Shown here: positions 8,942 through 16,662 of the stretch, piece after piece
How positions within the stretch are numbered: position 1 is the first letter of the stretch
Layout of the letters: the number at the start of each line of letters is the position of its first letter
Assembly (NCBI RefSeq): GCF_015845845.1
Contig: NZ_LDIG01000045.1
Coordinates: forward strand, 1 to 64,000
DNA from: Paenibacillus dendritiformis
GTDB lineage: Bacteria; Bacillota; Bacilli; Paenibacillales; Paenibacillaceae
DNA length: 64,000 bases
Direction of reading: 5' to 3'
The notes under the pieces: model-generated
Told to the model about the DNA's origin: nothing
Databases searched by the model: none
Seen by the model: the letters and a program-made list of their open reading frames with translations, nothing else
Translations under genes and position numbers: made by a program

Positions 8942-9935
8942 TATGAACAACTATTCCTAGCGCAGGAAAACGAGATAAGCCTGTACCTTCTACGCATATG
9001 AGAAAACATCTTCTATTCACGCATATGAGAAACATCGTTTACAACACATATGAGAAACATCCTCTCCAACGCCTATGAGCAATATCCCCTTCGAGCAGGA
9101 CCGGAGGCGATCCGCATCTTTTCTTGCATATGAACAATATCCCCGCAGCACAGGAACCCGAGATAAAACCGTCTCTACCACGCCTATCACCAATATCCCT
9201 TTGGAGCAGGAGCGGTGTCGCTCCGTTTATTTTCTTGTTTAAGAAGAATATCCTCGTAGCACAGGAACTCCCCGGGAATCCGTCTCTACAACGCCTATGA
9301 GCACTATCCCTTTAGGGCAGGACCGGTGTCGAATCCGCATCTTTTCTTTCTTAAGAACAATATCCCCGCAGCACAGGAACTCCCCGGGGATCCCGTCTCT
9401 ACCCCGCCTATGAGCAATATCCCTTTGGAGCAGGACCGGTGTCGAATCCGCATCTTTTCTTGCTTAAGAACAATATCCCCGCAGCACAGGAACTCCCCGG
9501 GAATCCGTCTCTACCATGCCTATGAGCACTATCCCTTTCGATCAGGACCGGTGTCGAATCCGCATCTTTTCTTGCATATGAACAATATCCCCGCAGCACA
9601 GGAACTCCCCGGGAATCCGTCTCTACCCCGCTTATGAGCACTATCCCTTTAGGGCGGGACAGGTGTCGCTCCGTTTATTTTCTTGTTTAAGAAGAATATC
9701 CTCGTAGCACAGGAACTCCCTGGGAATCCGTCTCTACCATGCCTATGAGCAATATCCCTTTCGATCAGGAACGGTGGCGAACCGTATCTTTTCTTGCATA
9801 TGAACAATATCCCCGCAGCACAGGAACCCGAGATAAAACCGTCTCTACCACGCCTATCACCAATATCCCTTTGGAGCAGGAACGGTGTCCAATCAGCATC
9901 TTTTTTCTTGCTTATGAGCGTTATCCCCTTCACGC
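8942..9935 (-). repeat. Tandem array A, units of about 56 bp
   Basis: About 20 repeat starts (TATGA...AATATCCC on the plus strand) can be followed at 8942, 8997, 9025, 9049, 9074, 9129, 9185, 9240, 9296, 9352, 9409, 9465, 9521, 9577, 9633, 9688, 9744, 9799, 9855 and 9913. Spacing is 55-58 bp, except three short steps of 24-28 bp near the left end. Two alternating unit types give a 111-112 bp super-repeat, one with '...GGAGCAGGACCGGTGTCG' and one with 'GCAGCACAGGAACTCC'. Read on the minus strand, each unit contains the 28-bp core shared with arrays B, C and D. There is no coding potential with a plausible start. The copies within one type are nearly identical, which implies recent amplification or homogenisation. 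Confidence 0.9.
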
Positions 9936-10103
9936 AGGACGGAACTCGCCGGCCATTTAATCAATAACCACGAGACGGCGGGAAATTGAAATAATGTTGG
10001 TTAAGTGGGGTTAGCATGAAGAAAGTCTTATACTATGATGAACTGTAATTGAGAAGAGATTGAAGAGGTAGACAAATATAACTCGCAGAGAGTCCACCTA
10101 CTT
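9936..10103. other. Spacer between arrays A and B
   Basis: This AT-richer stretch of 168 bp separates two arrays in opposite orientation. No open reading frame with a ribosome binding site was found. It shows no obvious similarity to the spacer of the second locus (about 59035-59204). Confidence 0.5.
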
Positions 10104-10964
10104 CCTGACTAGATGGGAGAGTAAGCATAAGACGAGTCGAAGCACCTGACTGAACGGGAGAGTAAGCATAAGACGAGTCGAAGCACCTGACTGAACGGGA
10201 GAGTAAGCATAAGACGAGTCGAAGCACCTGACTGAACGGGAGAGTAAGCATAAGACGAGTCGAAGCACCTGACTGAACGGGAGAGTAAGCATAAGGAGAG
10301 CCGAGGCATCTGACTGAACGGGAGAGTAAGCATAAGGCGAGTCGAGGTACCTGACTGGACGGGAGAGTAAGCATAAGGAGAGCCGAGGCATCTGACTGAA
10401 CGGGAGAGTAAGCATAAGGCGAGTCGAAGCACCTGACTGGACGGGAGAGCGAGCATAAGGAGAGCCGAGGCACCTGACTGAACGGGAGAGTAAGCATAAG
10501 GCGAGTCGAAGCACCTGACTGGACGGGAGAGCGAGCGTAAGGAGAGCCGAGGCACCTGACTGAACGGGAGAGTAAGCATAAGGCGAGTCGAAGCACCTGA
10601 CTGGACGGGAGAGCGAGCATAAGGAGAGCCGAGGCACCTGACTAAATGGGAGAGTAAGCAAAAGGCGAGCCGAAGCACCTGACTGGATGGGAGAGCGAGC
10701 AAAAGGCGAGTCAAAGCACGTGACTGAACGGGAGAGCGAGCATAAGGCGAGTCGAGGAACCTGACTGGACGGGAGAGCGAGCATAAGGCGAGTCGAGGAA
10801 CCTGACTGGACGGGAGAGCGAGCATAAGGCGAGTCGAGGAACCTGACTGGACGGGAGAGCGAGCAAAAGGCGAGCCGAGGCACCTGACCAGATGGGAGAG
10901 CAAGCAAAAGGCGAGCCGAAGCACCTGACTGGACGGGAGAGCGAGCAAAAGGCGAGAGGGGGCT
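10104..10964 (+). repeat. Tandem array B, 21 units of exactly 41 bp
   Basis: Counting CCTGACT-type starts from 10104 to 10924 gives 20 steps of 41 bp without one insertion or deletion, so 21 units fill 861 bp. Substitutions make two alternating types: GAACGGGAGAGTAAGC followed by GAGAGCC, and GGACGGGAGAGCGAGC followed by GCGAGTC. In the middle of the array this gives an 82-bp super-repeat. The unit carries the core shared with the other arrays, here on the plus strand. Because 41 is not a multiple of three and the minus-strand unit has no stop codon, all three minus frames stay open for 200-300 codons. I regard these as accidental. The array lies between the 3' ends of two convergent genes. 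Confidence 0.95.
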
Positions 10965-11110
10965 ATCTACCTTTAAGGGGGTTCTGCACATACGGGAACA
11001 AGCAATGAAAGGTGTGCCAATGCGACGATGGCGACGTATCATGGGGAGTATGCACGACAGTTAGTCCAGAGTAAAAGATGCAGCCGTAGTTTTGCGGTAT
11101 ATGGGGGCAA

Positions 11111-11178
11111 ACGGGACAGAGGACCATGTGTGTCCCCGTCAAAATGCAGGAAAGGAAGGGACAGAGGCCGTCCCTTCC
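11111..11178. repeat. Two related hairpins downstream of the LacI-type gene
   Basis: The first inverted repeat pairs ACGGGACA (11111-11118) with TGTCCCCGT (11131-11139). The second pairs GGAAGGGAC (11154-11162) with GTCCCTTCC (11170-11178). Both loops begin with AGAGG, so they look like copies of one short palindromic unit. They lie 100-170 bases after the stop of the regulator gene, which reads on the minus strand from 12284 to 11280. There is no clean U tract. Confidence 0.5.
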
Positions 11179-11279
11179 GGGTGTATAACAATTATAGCGA
11201 TAGACATTTGGCTATAGCGGTTCAAGGGCGTTGCTGAGCGTTGCCCAATGTCCTGGTGGAAATGCATTTGCGATAAAGC

Positions 11280-12284
11280 TTATATTTTCCCGACGGATTG
11301 CCGCATCAATATGTCGCAAGGGAGCACGATCTGGCGCGGTTTTTCTTCCCGGTTTTTAATCCGGTCCAGCAGCAGCTGCATGCCTTGTTCTCCGAATTCG
11401 TAAGCCGGTTGGGAGGCGACGGAGAAGAACGGGTTCGCTTCCTCCACCCATCCGAAGTCGTCGAAGCAGGCAATCGACAGATCCTCCGGCACGCGCAGGC
11501 CCAGGCCGCGGACGGATTTCAGCACGGAGAGGGCCAGCATATTATTTGCCGCGAAGATGGCCGTCGGCCGCGCTTCCGGAGCGAGCTCCATCCACTCGGC
11601 GACGGACAAGTCCTGCTCGCGTGAATAGCTCGTCTGCATGACGAGCGACTCGTCGAATTCGATGCCGGCTTCCTGCATGGCCTCGATATAGCCGGCTTGC
11701 CGCTCGCGGGCGGTCGATACGTCCTGGGCGCCGTTCACAAGAGCGATCCGGCGGTGTCCGTACCGGATCATTTCCGCCACCATCCGCTTCGCTCCGTCGC
11801 GGCTGTCGCCGAGCACGGCGTCGCAGTCGATCCCGGGAACCTCGCGGTCCAGCAGCACGAAGGGCACATTTTGGCGCTGCAGCCACTCCAGATGCTCCTT
11901 GGATTGATCCCCGCTCGGCGCGAACAGCACGCCATCCACGCGCATCGACAGAATCATTTCCACGTAATCCTTTTCCTTCGAGAAGCTTTCGTCGCTATTT
12001 CCGAACATGAGCCGATAGCCATGCCGCATGGCGGCATCCTCGGCGCCCCGCGCCATCGTCGTGAAGAACGGATTCGTAATATCCGTAATGAGAAGCGACA
12101 CGATTTTGCTCTCTTGCGTGACCAGGCAGCGGGCGACCGAGTTCGGGATGTACCGCATTTCCTCCATCACCTGCTTGACCTTATCGCGGGTCTTTTCGCT
12201 CACTCTTCCGGTATTGTTGATGACTCGGGATACGGTCATCGCCGAGACATTGGCTTTCTTCGCAATATCATAAATGGTAGCCAT
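11280..12284 (-). CDS. LacI-family transcriptional regulator (334 aa)
   Basis: This is a sugar-responsive repressor divergent from the catabolic operon beginning at 12733, and most likely its local regulator. Residues 1-22 form the helix-turn-helix (ATIYDIAKKANVSAMTVSRV), followed by the hinge helix region PNSVARCLVTQ. The effector domain has family signatures: VSLLITDITNPFF, GVLFAPSGDQ, PFVLLDRE, GYIEAM, PTAIFAANNMLAL and LSIACFDDFGW. The start ATG is preceded on its own strand by GGAGATAACGCC. The length of 334 residues is typical. A LacI-type palindrome lies at 12673-12684 before the divergent operon. The inducer is unknown; an acid or sugar of the downstream pathway is the natural guess. 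Confidence 0.92.
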   Translation of the reverse strand: MATIYDIAKKANVSAMTVSRVINNTGRVSEKTRDKVKQVMEEMRYIPNSVARCLVTQESKIVSLLITDITNPFFTTMARGAEDAAMRHGYRLMFGNSDESFSKEKDYVEMILSMRVDGVLFAPSGDQSKEHLEWLQRQNVPFVLLDREVPGIDCDAVLGDSRDGAKRMVAEMIRYGHRRIALVNGAQDVSTARERQAGYIEAMQEAGIEFDESLVMQTSYSREQDLSVAEWMELAPEARPTAIFAANNMLALSVLKSVRGLGLRVPEDLSIACFDDFGWVEEANPFFSVASQPAYEFGEQGMQLLLDRIKNREEKPRQIVLPCDILMRQSVGKI

Positions 12285-12483
12285 TGGCGTTATCTCCTAC
12301 TATGATTTAATGGGCGCCGGAGGCATCGCTGCAGTCTGCGTTCAGCGAATGAAGCGCCGCTGGAAGGCGGCGTCCGGGGCTGAACCCGGGACAGCGAACT
12401 CTCGCGGGCCGGGCGTCTGCTGCGCCGGGAACCACTGACGCAGCGAGACTGAAGAAGCATGTCCTATTTCCAATCAAAAGGCG

Positions 12484-12560
12484 GCTCACGAAGTCCGCTT
12501 TTGGTCATGAAGCGGAATAGGAAACGGACCCGGTATCGAGTCTTTCGTCCCTTACGAATC
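12484..12560 (+). repeat. Degenerate partial copy of the MITE-like element at 25643
   Basis: The stretch CCGCTTTTGGTCATGAAGCG, then GAATAGGAAACGG and TATCGAGTCTTTCGT, parallels the left part of the element at 25643-25886 (CGTCTTTTGATCACGAAGCA, GAACGGAAAGGG, GTCGAATCTTGCGT) at roughly 70 % identity by eye. It lies in the 448-bp gap between the LacI-type gene and the catabolic operon. No right half is visible, so it is a remnant. Confidence 0.4.
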
Positions 12561-12649
12561 CTAATTATACCATTTTCACCATAAGTTAAAAATAGATTAT
12601 ACCGAATTATACCGATTATATTTTATGCTATAGAGAACATTGACATCAA

Positions 12650-12684
12650 GAGGGACCGCATGATATTGTTGAGTTAACGATAAC
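12650..12684 (+). promoter_or_regulatory. Probable promoter and LacI-type operator of the catabolic operon
   Basis: The palindrome GTTAACGATAAC at 12673-12684 is centred on CG, as LacI-family operators are, and 10 of 12 positions are symmetric. A TTGACA at 12650-12655 is placed so that the operator would cover the -10 region with a 17-base spacer, although the -10 itself is poor. It lies 48-60 bases before the GTG of the first operon gene and is divergent from the LacI-type gene. Direct repeats of ATTATACCGA lie just upstream, near 12596-12616. Confidence 0.6.
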
Positions 12685-12732
12685 ATTTCCAGTTAAAGTC
12701 ATCTTATCGGGATAAATCAGGAGGGATCAAGC

Positions 12733-13056
12733 GTGGGCGAGAAGGTCATGCAAAAAGGTGTAAGCGTTATCGTCATGGATGAACGCGATCATGTGGCGAC
12801 GGCGCTGCGGGAATTGCAGCCGGGTGAAGCGGTCACTTGCGAGGTCGGAGGGGTGACTCGTGCAATTGCGGTGAATCAGGCGATTCCCTTCGGACATAAG
12901 GTGGCCATCGTTCCGATTGCGGAAGGCGATCATGTGCGCAAATACGGAGAAGTGATTGGCCGGGCGATCTGCGGCATTCCCGTCGGCAGCCATGTGCATG
13001 TGCACAATATCGAAGGCATTCGTGGACGGGGCGATCAGGCGGCATCGGCCAAGTGA
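12733..13056 (+). CDS. UxaA-type dehydratase, small subunit (SAF domain, 107 aa)
   Basis: This is a free-standing SAF domain, equivalent to the N-terminal domain of altronate/galactarate dehydratases. Sequence landmarks are VMDERDHVATAL, VTRAIAVNQAIPFGHKVA, GDHVRKYGEVIG and GIPVGSHVHVHNIEG. The conserved His of HVHNIE is the kind of residue that binds metal in this family. The GTG at 12733 follows GGAGGGATCAAGC. The catalytic part is encoded 50 bases later as a separate gene; in E. coli UxaA both parts are one chain of about 495 residues. Split pairs are known in the Campylobacter jejuni fucose locus and in sulfolactate lyase SuyAB. From context I favour a deoxy-sugar acid such as L-fuconate as substrate, but this is inference. 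Confidence 0.85.
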   Translation: MGEKVMQKGVSVIVMDERDHVATALRELQPGEAVTCEVGGVTRAIAVNQAIPFGHKVAIVPIAEGDHVRKYGEVIGRAICGIPVGSHVHVHNIEGIRGRGDQAASAK

Positions 13057-13106
13057 GCGGGTCTCATTCTGACAGCTTGTCAACTTAGGGAAGGGGAATC
13101 GGATAA

Positions 13107-14270
13107 ATGAGCATGACATTCCAAGGCTACCGGCGTCCGAATGGCGAGGTAGGCATTCGCAATCATCTGCTAATCATCCCAACGGTCATTTGCGCAAATC
13201 AGGTATGCAACCGCATTCAGCAGCTTGTCCCGAACACGGTCGCCATCCCGCATCAGCATGGCTGCAGCCAGATCGGCGCCGACAAGGAGCGCACGTTCGA
13301 GGTGCTGGCGGGCACGGGGAAAAATCCGAACGTCGGCGGCGTGATCATCGTCAGCCTTGGCTGCGAGGTCGTGGATCCGGTACAGCTTGGCGAGGAGATC
13401 CGCAAGACCGGGAAGCCGGTCGAGGTGTTCGACATCCAGAGCGTCGGCGGCTCTGTCAAGGCGATCCAGCACGGCGTCGAGCTGGCCGGCAAGATGCGGG
13501 CTGTGCTTGATGCGATGGAGAAGGTGGAGATCCCGCTATCCGAGTTGAAGGTCGGCGTCAAATGCGGCGGCTCGGATGCGACGAGCGGCCTCGCTTCCAA
13601 CCCGGCGCTCGGCGTAGCGGCGGATGCGCTTATCGGGGAAGGCGGGACGATTGTCATCGGCGAGACGACAGAGATCATCGGGGCCGAGCATGTGCTGGCC
13701 GGACGGTGCCGGACGCCGGAGATTGCGGACAATTTGTACCGCATCGTCGATCGCTTTGAGAAGGAGGTCGAGCGGATGGGAGCGGATATGCGCGGCGGCA
13801 ATCCGAGCCCGGGCAATATCGCGGGCGGCCTCAGCACGATCGAGGAGAAATCGCTCGGCTGCATCAGCAAATGCGGCACCGCCCCGATCGAAGGCATTAT
13901 CGAGTATGCGGAGCAGGTGCCGCGCGGCGGGCTTTATTTTATGGATTCTCCCGGCAACGATATCGAGTGCGTGTCCGGCATGGCCGCGGGCGGCGTGCAT
14001 CTGGTCTGCTTCACGACGGGACGCGGCACGCCGACCGGGTCGGCCGTTATTCCGGTTATCAAGATTACCGGCAACCGCGTGTGCGCGGAACGGATGGCCG
14101 ACAATATGGACGTCGATGTCAGCGGCCTGCTCGAAGGGGAGTATTCACTTCAGGAAGCGGGCGAGCGCATCTGGGACGAGATTCGGGCGGTCAGCAGCGG
14201 CAAGCTGACGACAGCCGAAGTGCTTGGCCACGCGGAGTTCAGCATTAACCGCATCGGTCCGAGCCTGTAA
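13107..14270 (+). CDS. UxaA-type dehydratase, large subunit (387 aa)
   Basis: This is the catalytic partner of the small SAF protein at 12733. The N-terminus GYRRPNGEVGIRNHLLIIPT is the family signature. It also contains HQHGCSQIGAD, GGVIIVSLGCEVV, VGVKCGGSDATSGLASNPA, GETTEIIGAEHVL and FMDSPGNDIECVSGMAAGG, with conserved Cys residues able to hold a metal. The family removes water from sugar acids to give 2-keto-3-deoxy acids. The length of about 387 matches large subunits of split enzymes. Alternatives are altronate, galactarate or sulfolactate as substrate. The following SDRs, FAH-family hydrolase and lactate utilisation genes favour a 6-deoxy sugar acid such as L-fuconate or L-rhamnonate. 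Confidence 0.88.
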   Translation: MSMTFQGYRRPNGEVGIRNHLLIIPTVICANQVCNRIQQLVPNTVAIPHQHGCSQIGADKERTFEVLAGTGKNPNVGGVIIVSLGCEVVDPVQLGEEIRKTGKPVEVFDIQSVGGSVKAIQHGVELAGKMRAVLDAMEKVEIPLSELKVGVKCGGSDATSGLASNPALGVAADALIGEGGTIVIGETTEIIGAEHVLAGRCRTPEIADNLYRIVDRFEKEVERMGADMRGGNPSPGNIAGGLSTIEEKSLGCISKCGTAPIEGIIEYAEQVPRGGLYFMDSPGNDIECVSGMAAGGVHLVCFTTGRGTPTGSAVIPVIKITGNRVCAERMADNMDVDVSGLLEGEYSLQEAGERIWDEIRAVSSGKLTTAEVLGHAEFSINRIGPSL

Positions 14271-14368
14271 GGAATGGCAGCAGCCGGGCGGCTGGCTGAG
14301 CGGGCGGAGTGCCGGATGGCGGGCAGGAACTTATTTTACATGGGGAAAAAGAGAAAGGAAGTGTCAAC

Positions 14369-15163
14369 ATGGGTCGTTTAACAGGACGAATCGCACTGGT
14401 GACAGGAGGCAGCCGCGGCATCGGCGAAGCTATCGTCATCCGCCTGGCGGAGGAAGGAGCGGATATCGCGATCAACTATATGTCGGAGGCTTCTTACGAC
14501 AAGGCGGTCAAGGTGCAGCAGCAGGTGGAGCAGCTTGGGCGCAAGGCGATTGTCGTGCAGGCGGATGTCGGCAGCAAGGAGGAAGTGAACCGCATGTTCG
14601 ACGAAGTCGAGGCGAAGCTGGGCCATGTCGACGTGCTGGTGAACAATGCGGGCATCGCCCCGTTCGAGCCGTTCATGCAGGTGACGGAAGAGACATGGGA
14701 TCGCACTTATAACACGAACGTGAAATCCATCTTTATGTGTTCGCAGCGGGCAGCGAAGCATATGATCGACAACCGCTTCGGCAAAATCGTCAACGTGCTG
14801 TCGACGGCCAGCCTGATGGTGACCAGTCCGGTCATTCCGCATTACCAGTCGTCCAAGGCGGCTGCGCATATGCTGACGAAGGGGATGGCGATCGAGCTCG
14901 GCAAATTCAATATCAACGTAAATGCGGTCGGTCCGAGCACGGTCGATACCGATATGTGCACGGAATTCCTGGCTGCGCCGGGCATGCGGGAGAAGGAAGA
15001 GCAGGCCAACCCGATGAAGCGGCTCGGCACCGCGCGCCAGATTGGCGATGCGGTCGTCTTCCTCGCATCCGAGGAAGCGATGCAGGTCAACGGGCATTTG
15101 CTGATGGTGGACGGCGGTCTGACGGTGAAGGCGGCGCAGCCGGACGATCATATGGAACGGTAG
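14369..15163 (+). CDS. Short-chain dehydrogenase/reductase (264 aa)
   Basis: This is a classical NAD(P)-dependent SDR. The cofactor motif is TGGSRGIG near residues 12-19, the NNAG motif follows in VLVNNAGIAPF, and the catalytic Tyr/Lys are in PHYQSSKAA. The C-terminus AMQVNGHLLMVDGGLTV is typical. The ATG at 14369 is preceded by AGAAAGGAAGTG; an earlier in-frame codon at 14309 adds unlikely residues. In the inferred pathway it could oxidise the free sugar (fucose-type 1-dehydrogenase) or the 4-hydroxyl of the 2-keto-3-deoxy acid. The operon has a second SDR at 16663, so the two enzymes plausibly divide these steps, but sequence alone does not say which does which. Confidence 0.85.
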   Translation: MGRLTGRIALVTGGSRGIGEAIVIRLAEEGADIAINYMSEASYDKAVKVQQQVEQLGRKAIVVQADVGSKEEVNRMFDEVEAKLGHVDVLVNNAGIAPFEPFMQVTEETWDRTYNTNVKSIFMCSQRAAKHMIDNRFGKIVNVLSTASLMVTSPVIPHYQSSKAAAHMLTKGMAIELGKFNINVNAVGPSTVDTDMCTEFLAAPGMREKEEQANPMKRLGTARQIGDAVVFLASEEAMQVNGHLLMVDGGLTVKAAQPDDHMER

Positions 15164-15844
15164 GTGAGGCGGATGCTGAACATTACCCGGATGGTGGATC
15201 TCTCGCAGGAGCTATACCATTTGTGCCCGGTGCTGCCGGATTTCGAACCGCCCAAAATGGATTATATCTGCGTCGGGCCGCGCGACGGCTGGAAGCTGGA
15301 GCAGGTGACGATGAACCTGCACACCGGCACGCATATGGATGCGCCGGCGCATTTGGGCGAATATAGCAAGACCCTGGATCAATTCCCGGTGGACGCCTTT
15401 CAAGGGCGGATGGTCTTCGTCCCGCTTCAGGATCGGGGCAAGGGTTATCCGATTGGGCGTTCGGATTTGGAGCCGTACGCCGAACAGTTGAACAGCGGCG
15501 CGGTCGTGCTGCTGTATACCGGCTGGGGCGAGAAGCGGGGCTGGACCAAGGAATGGATCTATGAATCTCCGTATCTGTCCAATGAGGGCGCCCGTTACTT
15601 GGCCGACTGCGGCGTGAAGGCGGTCGGCATCGATCATTTCAGCATCGGCGGCACGGGCGAAGAGAACGAGGAGACGCACCGTATCGTGCTCGGCGCGGAT
15701 ATGTGGGTTGCCGAAGGGCTCCAGCTTGATGATCCCGCGCTTCGGGAGGGCGATTGGCATGTGATGGCGATGCCGCTCAAAATACGGGATTCGAGCGGAG
15801 CGCCTGCGCGGATCGTCGCGATCCAGTGGGAGGCCCGCTCATGA
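15164..15844 (+). CDS. Cyclase-family metal-dependent hydrolase (226 aa)
   Basis: This protein belongs to the cyclase/kynurenine formamidase-like superfamily. The metal-binding signature HTGTHMDAPAHL is at about residues 50-61, and the second conserved segment is GIDHFSIGGTGEENEETHR. These enzymes hydrolyse amides or lactones. In this operon a sugar-acid lactonase is the missing step between an aldose dehydrogenase and the dehydratase, so I propose that role; this is inference. The GTG at 15164 starts next to the SDR stop. An ATG at 15173 is an alternative, with AGGTGAGG very close. The stop overlaps the next start (ATGA at 15841), indicating translational coupling. Confidence 0.78.
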   Translation: MRRMLNITRMVDLSQELYHLCPVLPDFEPPKMDYICVGPRDGWKLEQVTMNLHTGTHMDAPAHLGEYSKTLDQFPVDAFQGRMVFVPLQDRGKGYPIGRSDLEPYAEQLNSGAVVLLYTGWGEKRGWTKEWIYESPYLSNEGARYLADCGVKAVGIDHFSIGGTGEENEETHRIVLGADMWVAEGLQLDDPALREGDWHVMAMPLKIRDSSGAPARIVAIQWEARS

Positions 15845-16065
15845 GTCTCGTCACGTGGGAGTATCGAATCGAGCATGATGCGGCCGCATTGAACGAGCTG
15901 GGACAATCCGGCTGGGAGCTGGTGGCGGTGACGGTGGTCGACGGCATCGAGCAGATGTATCTCAAGCGGCCGGGTCCGACGTTCCGGGAGCTCATTACGC
16001 TGGATCAACGCGAGGAAGTGGCTCGTATGGCGGAAGCCCGCGGCCGGGAGGGGGAGGAGTCATGA
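15841..16065 (+). CDS. Small DUF4177-like protein (74 aa)
   Basis: This short protein has the pattern WEYRIEHDAAALNELGQSGW followed by ELVAVTV, close to the DUF4177 signature 'YexxxxxLNxLGxxGWELVxv'. A charged tail (LDQREEVARMAEARGREGE) follows. Its ATG overlaps the stop of the cyclase-family gene, and its own stop overlaps the ATG of the mutarotase gene (ATGA at 16062), so it is translationally coupled on both sides. No function is established for this family. The coupling suggests it works with the hydrolase or the mutarotase, perhaps as a subunit or chaperone. It lacks any membrane segment or signal peptide. Confidence 0.8.
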   Translation: MSLVTWEYRIEHDAAALNELGQSGWELVAVTVVDGIEQMYLKRPGPTFRELITLDQREEVARMAEARGREGEES

Positions 16066-16448
16066 AAAAAGGCGGGGTGCTTCACCCCCAACTGAACCGC
16101 ATCCTGGCCGAGACGGGTCATACCGACATGCTGACGATCTGCGATCGCGGCTTCCCGGTACCGCTCGGGGTGGAGCGGGTCGATCTGGCCTTGACCGATG
16201 ATCTTCCGGCCGTCACGGACGCGCTGCGGGCCATCGCCGGCGAATTCGTGATCGATTGCATTATCATTACCGAGGAAATGAAAGCCTTCAGTCCGGAGCG
16301 GGTCGCTCTGCTGAAGGAATTGATGCCGGAAGTGCGCTGGAAGGTGCTGCCGCATGTCCGGTTCAAGCAGCTGTGCACGGAGTCGAGAGCGGTCATCCGG
16401 ACGGGGGACACGACCCCGTATGCGAATCTGATTATCGTATCCGGATGA
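16062..16448 (+). CDS. RbsD/FucU-family sugar mutarotase (128 aa)
   Basis: The protein matches the RbsD/FucU fold, which interconverts sugar anomers. The N-terminus MKKGGVLHPQLNRILAETGH is followed by TDMLTICDRGFPVP, containing the catalytic His of GHTD and the Asp of CDRGFP. The C-terminus TGDTTPYANLIIVSG holds the Tyr and Asn of the TPYAN sugar-binding motif. The length of 128 is within the normal range. In ribose operons this gene accompanies rbs genes; here it sits inside a sugar-acid operon, so a role in presenting the correct anomer to an aldose 1-dehydrogenase is more likely. A hairpin with a short T tail follows at 16463. Confidence 0.85.
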   Translation: MKKGGVLHPQLNRILAETGHTDMLTICDRGFPVPLGVERVDLALTDDLPAVTDALRAIAGEFVIDCIIITEEMKAFSPERVALLKELMPEVRWKVLPHVRFKQLCTESRAVIRTGDTTPYANLIIVSG

Positions 16449-16462
16449 TTGGCGCGGCGAAG

Positions 16463-16485
16463 AGGCCGGTCTTGCGCCGGCCTTT
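16463..16485 (+). terminator. Possible attenuating hairpin inside the catabolic operon
   Basis: AGGCCGG (16463-16469) pairs with CCGGCCT (16477-16483) around TCTTGCG, followed by only TTTG. The 215-bp gap that follows before the next SDR gene suggests either partial termination or a second promoter. Confidence 0.5.
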
Positions 16486-16662
16486 GCAGCTGCAATCCAG
16501 GAAGATGGAACGGGCAGTCACAGGCCTGTTCCCTTGTATGTACAGCTTGCGCCGGCAATCGTTGTAAAGGCTTCCATCATGAACGCTTCGTTGATGCACT
16601 TTTATGTACTTTTATGAAAATGAAATAAGTGAAAACGGATATTGAGGGAAGGGGTCATCGGC

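Noticed and set aside
8942-10964. CRISPR array
   Set aside because: Linkers between cores are nearly identical within an array rather than unique, unit lengths of 41-58 bp do not alternate repeat and unrelated spacer, and no cas gene is present in the window.
10033-11042. Long minus-strand open frames of up to 314 codons across array B
   Set aside because: They are products of a stop-free 41-bp repeat and stay open in all three frames; none has a ribosome binding site, and the residues repeat with the DNA unit.
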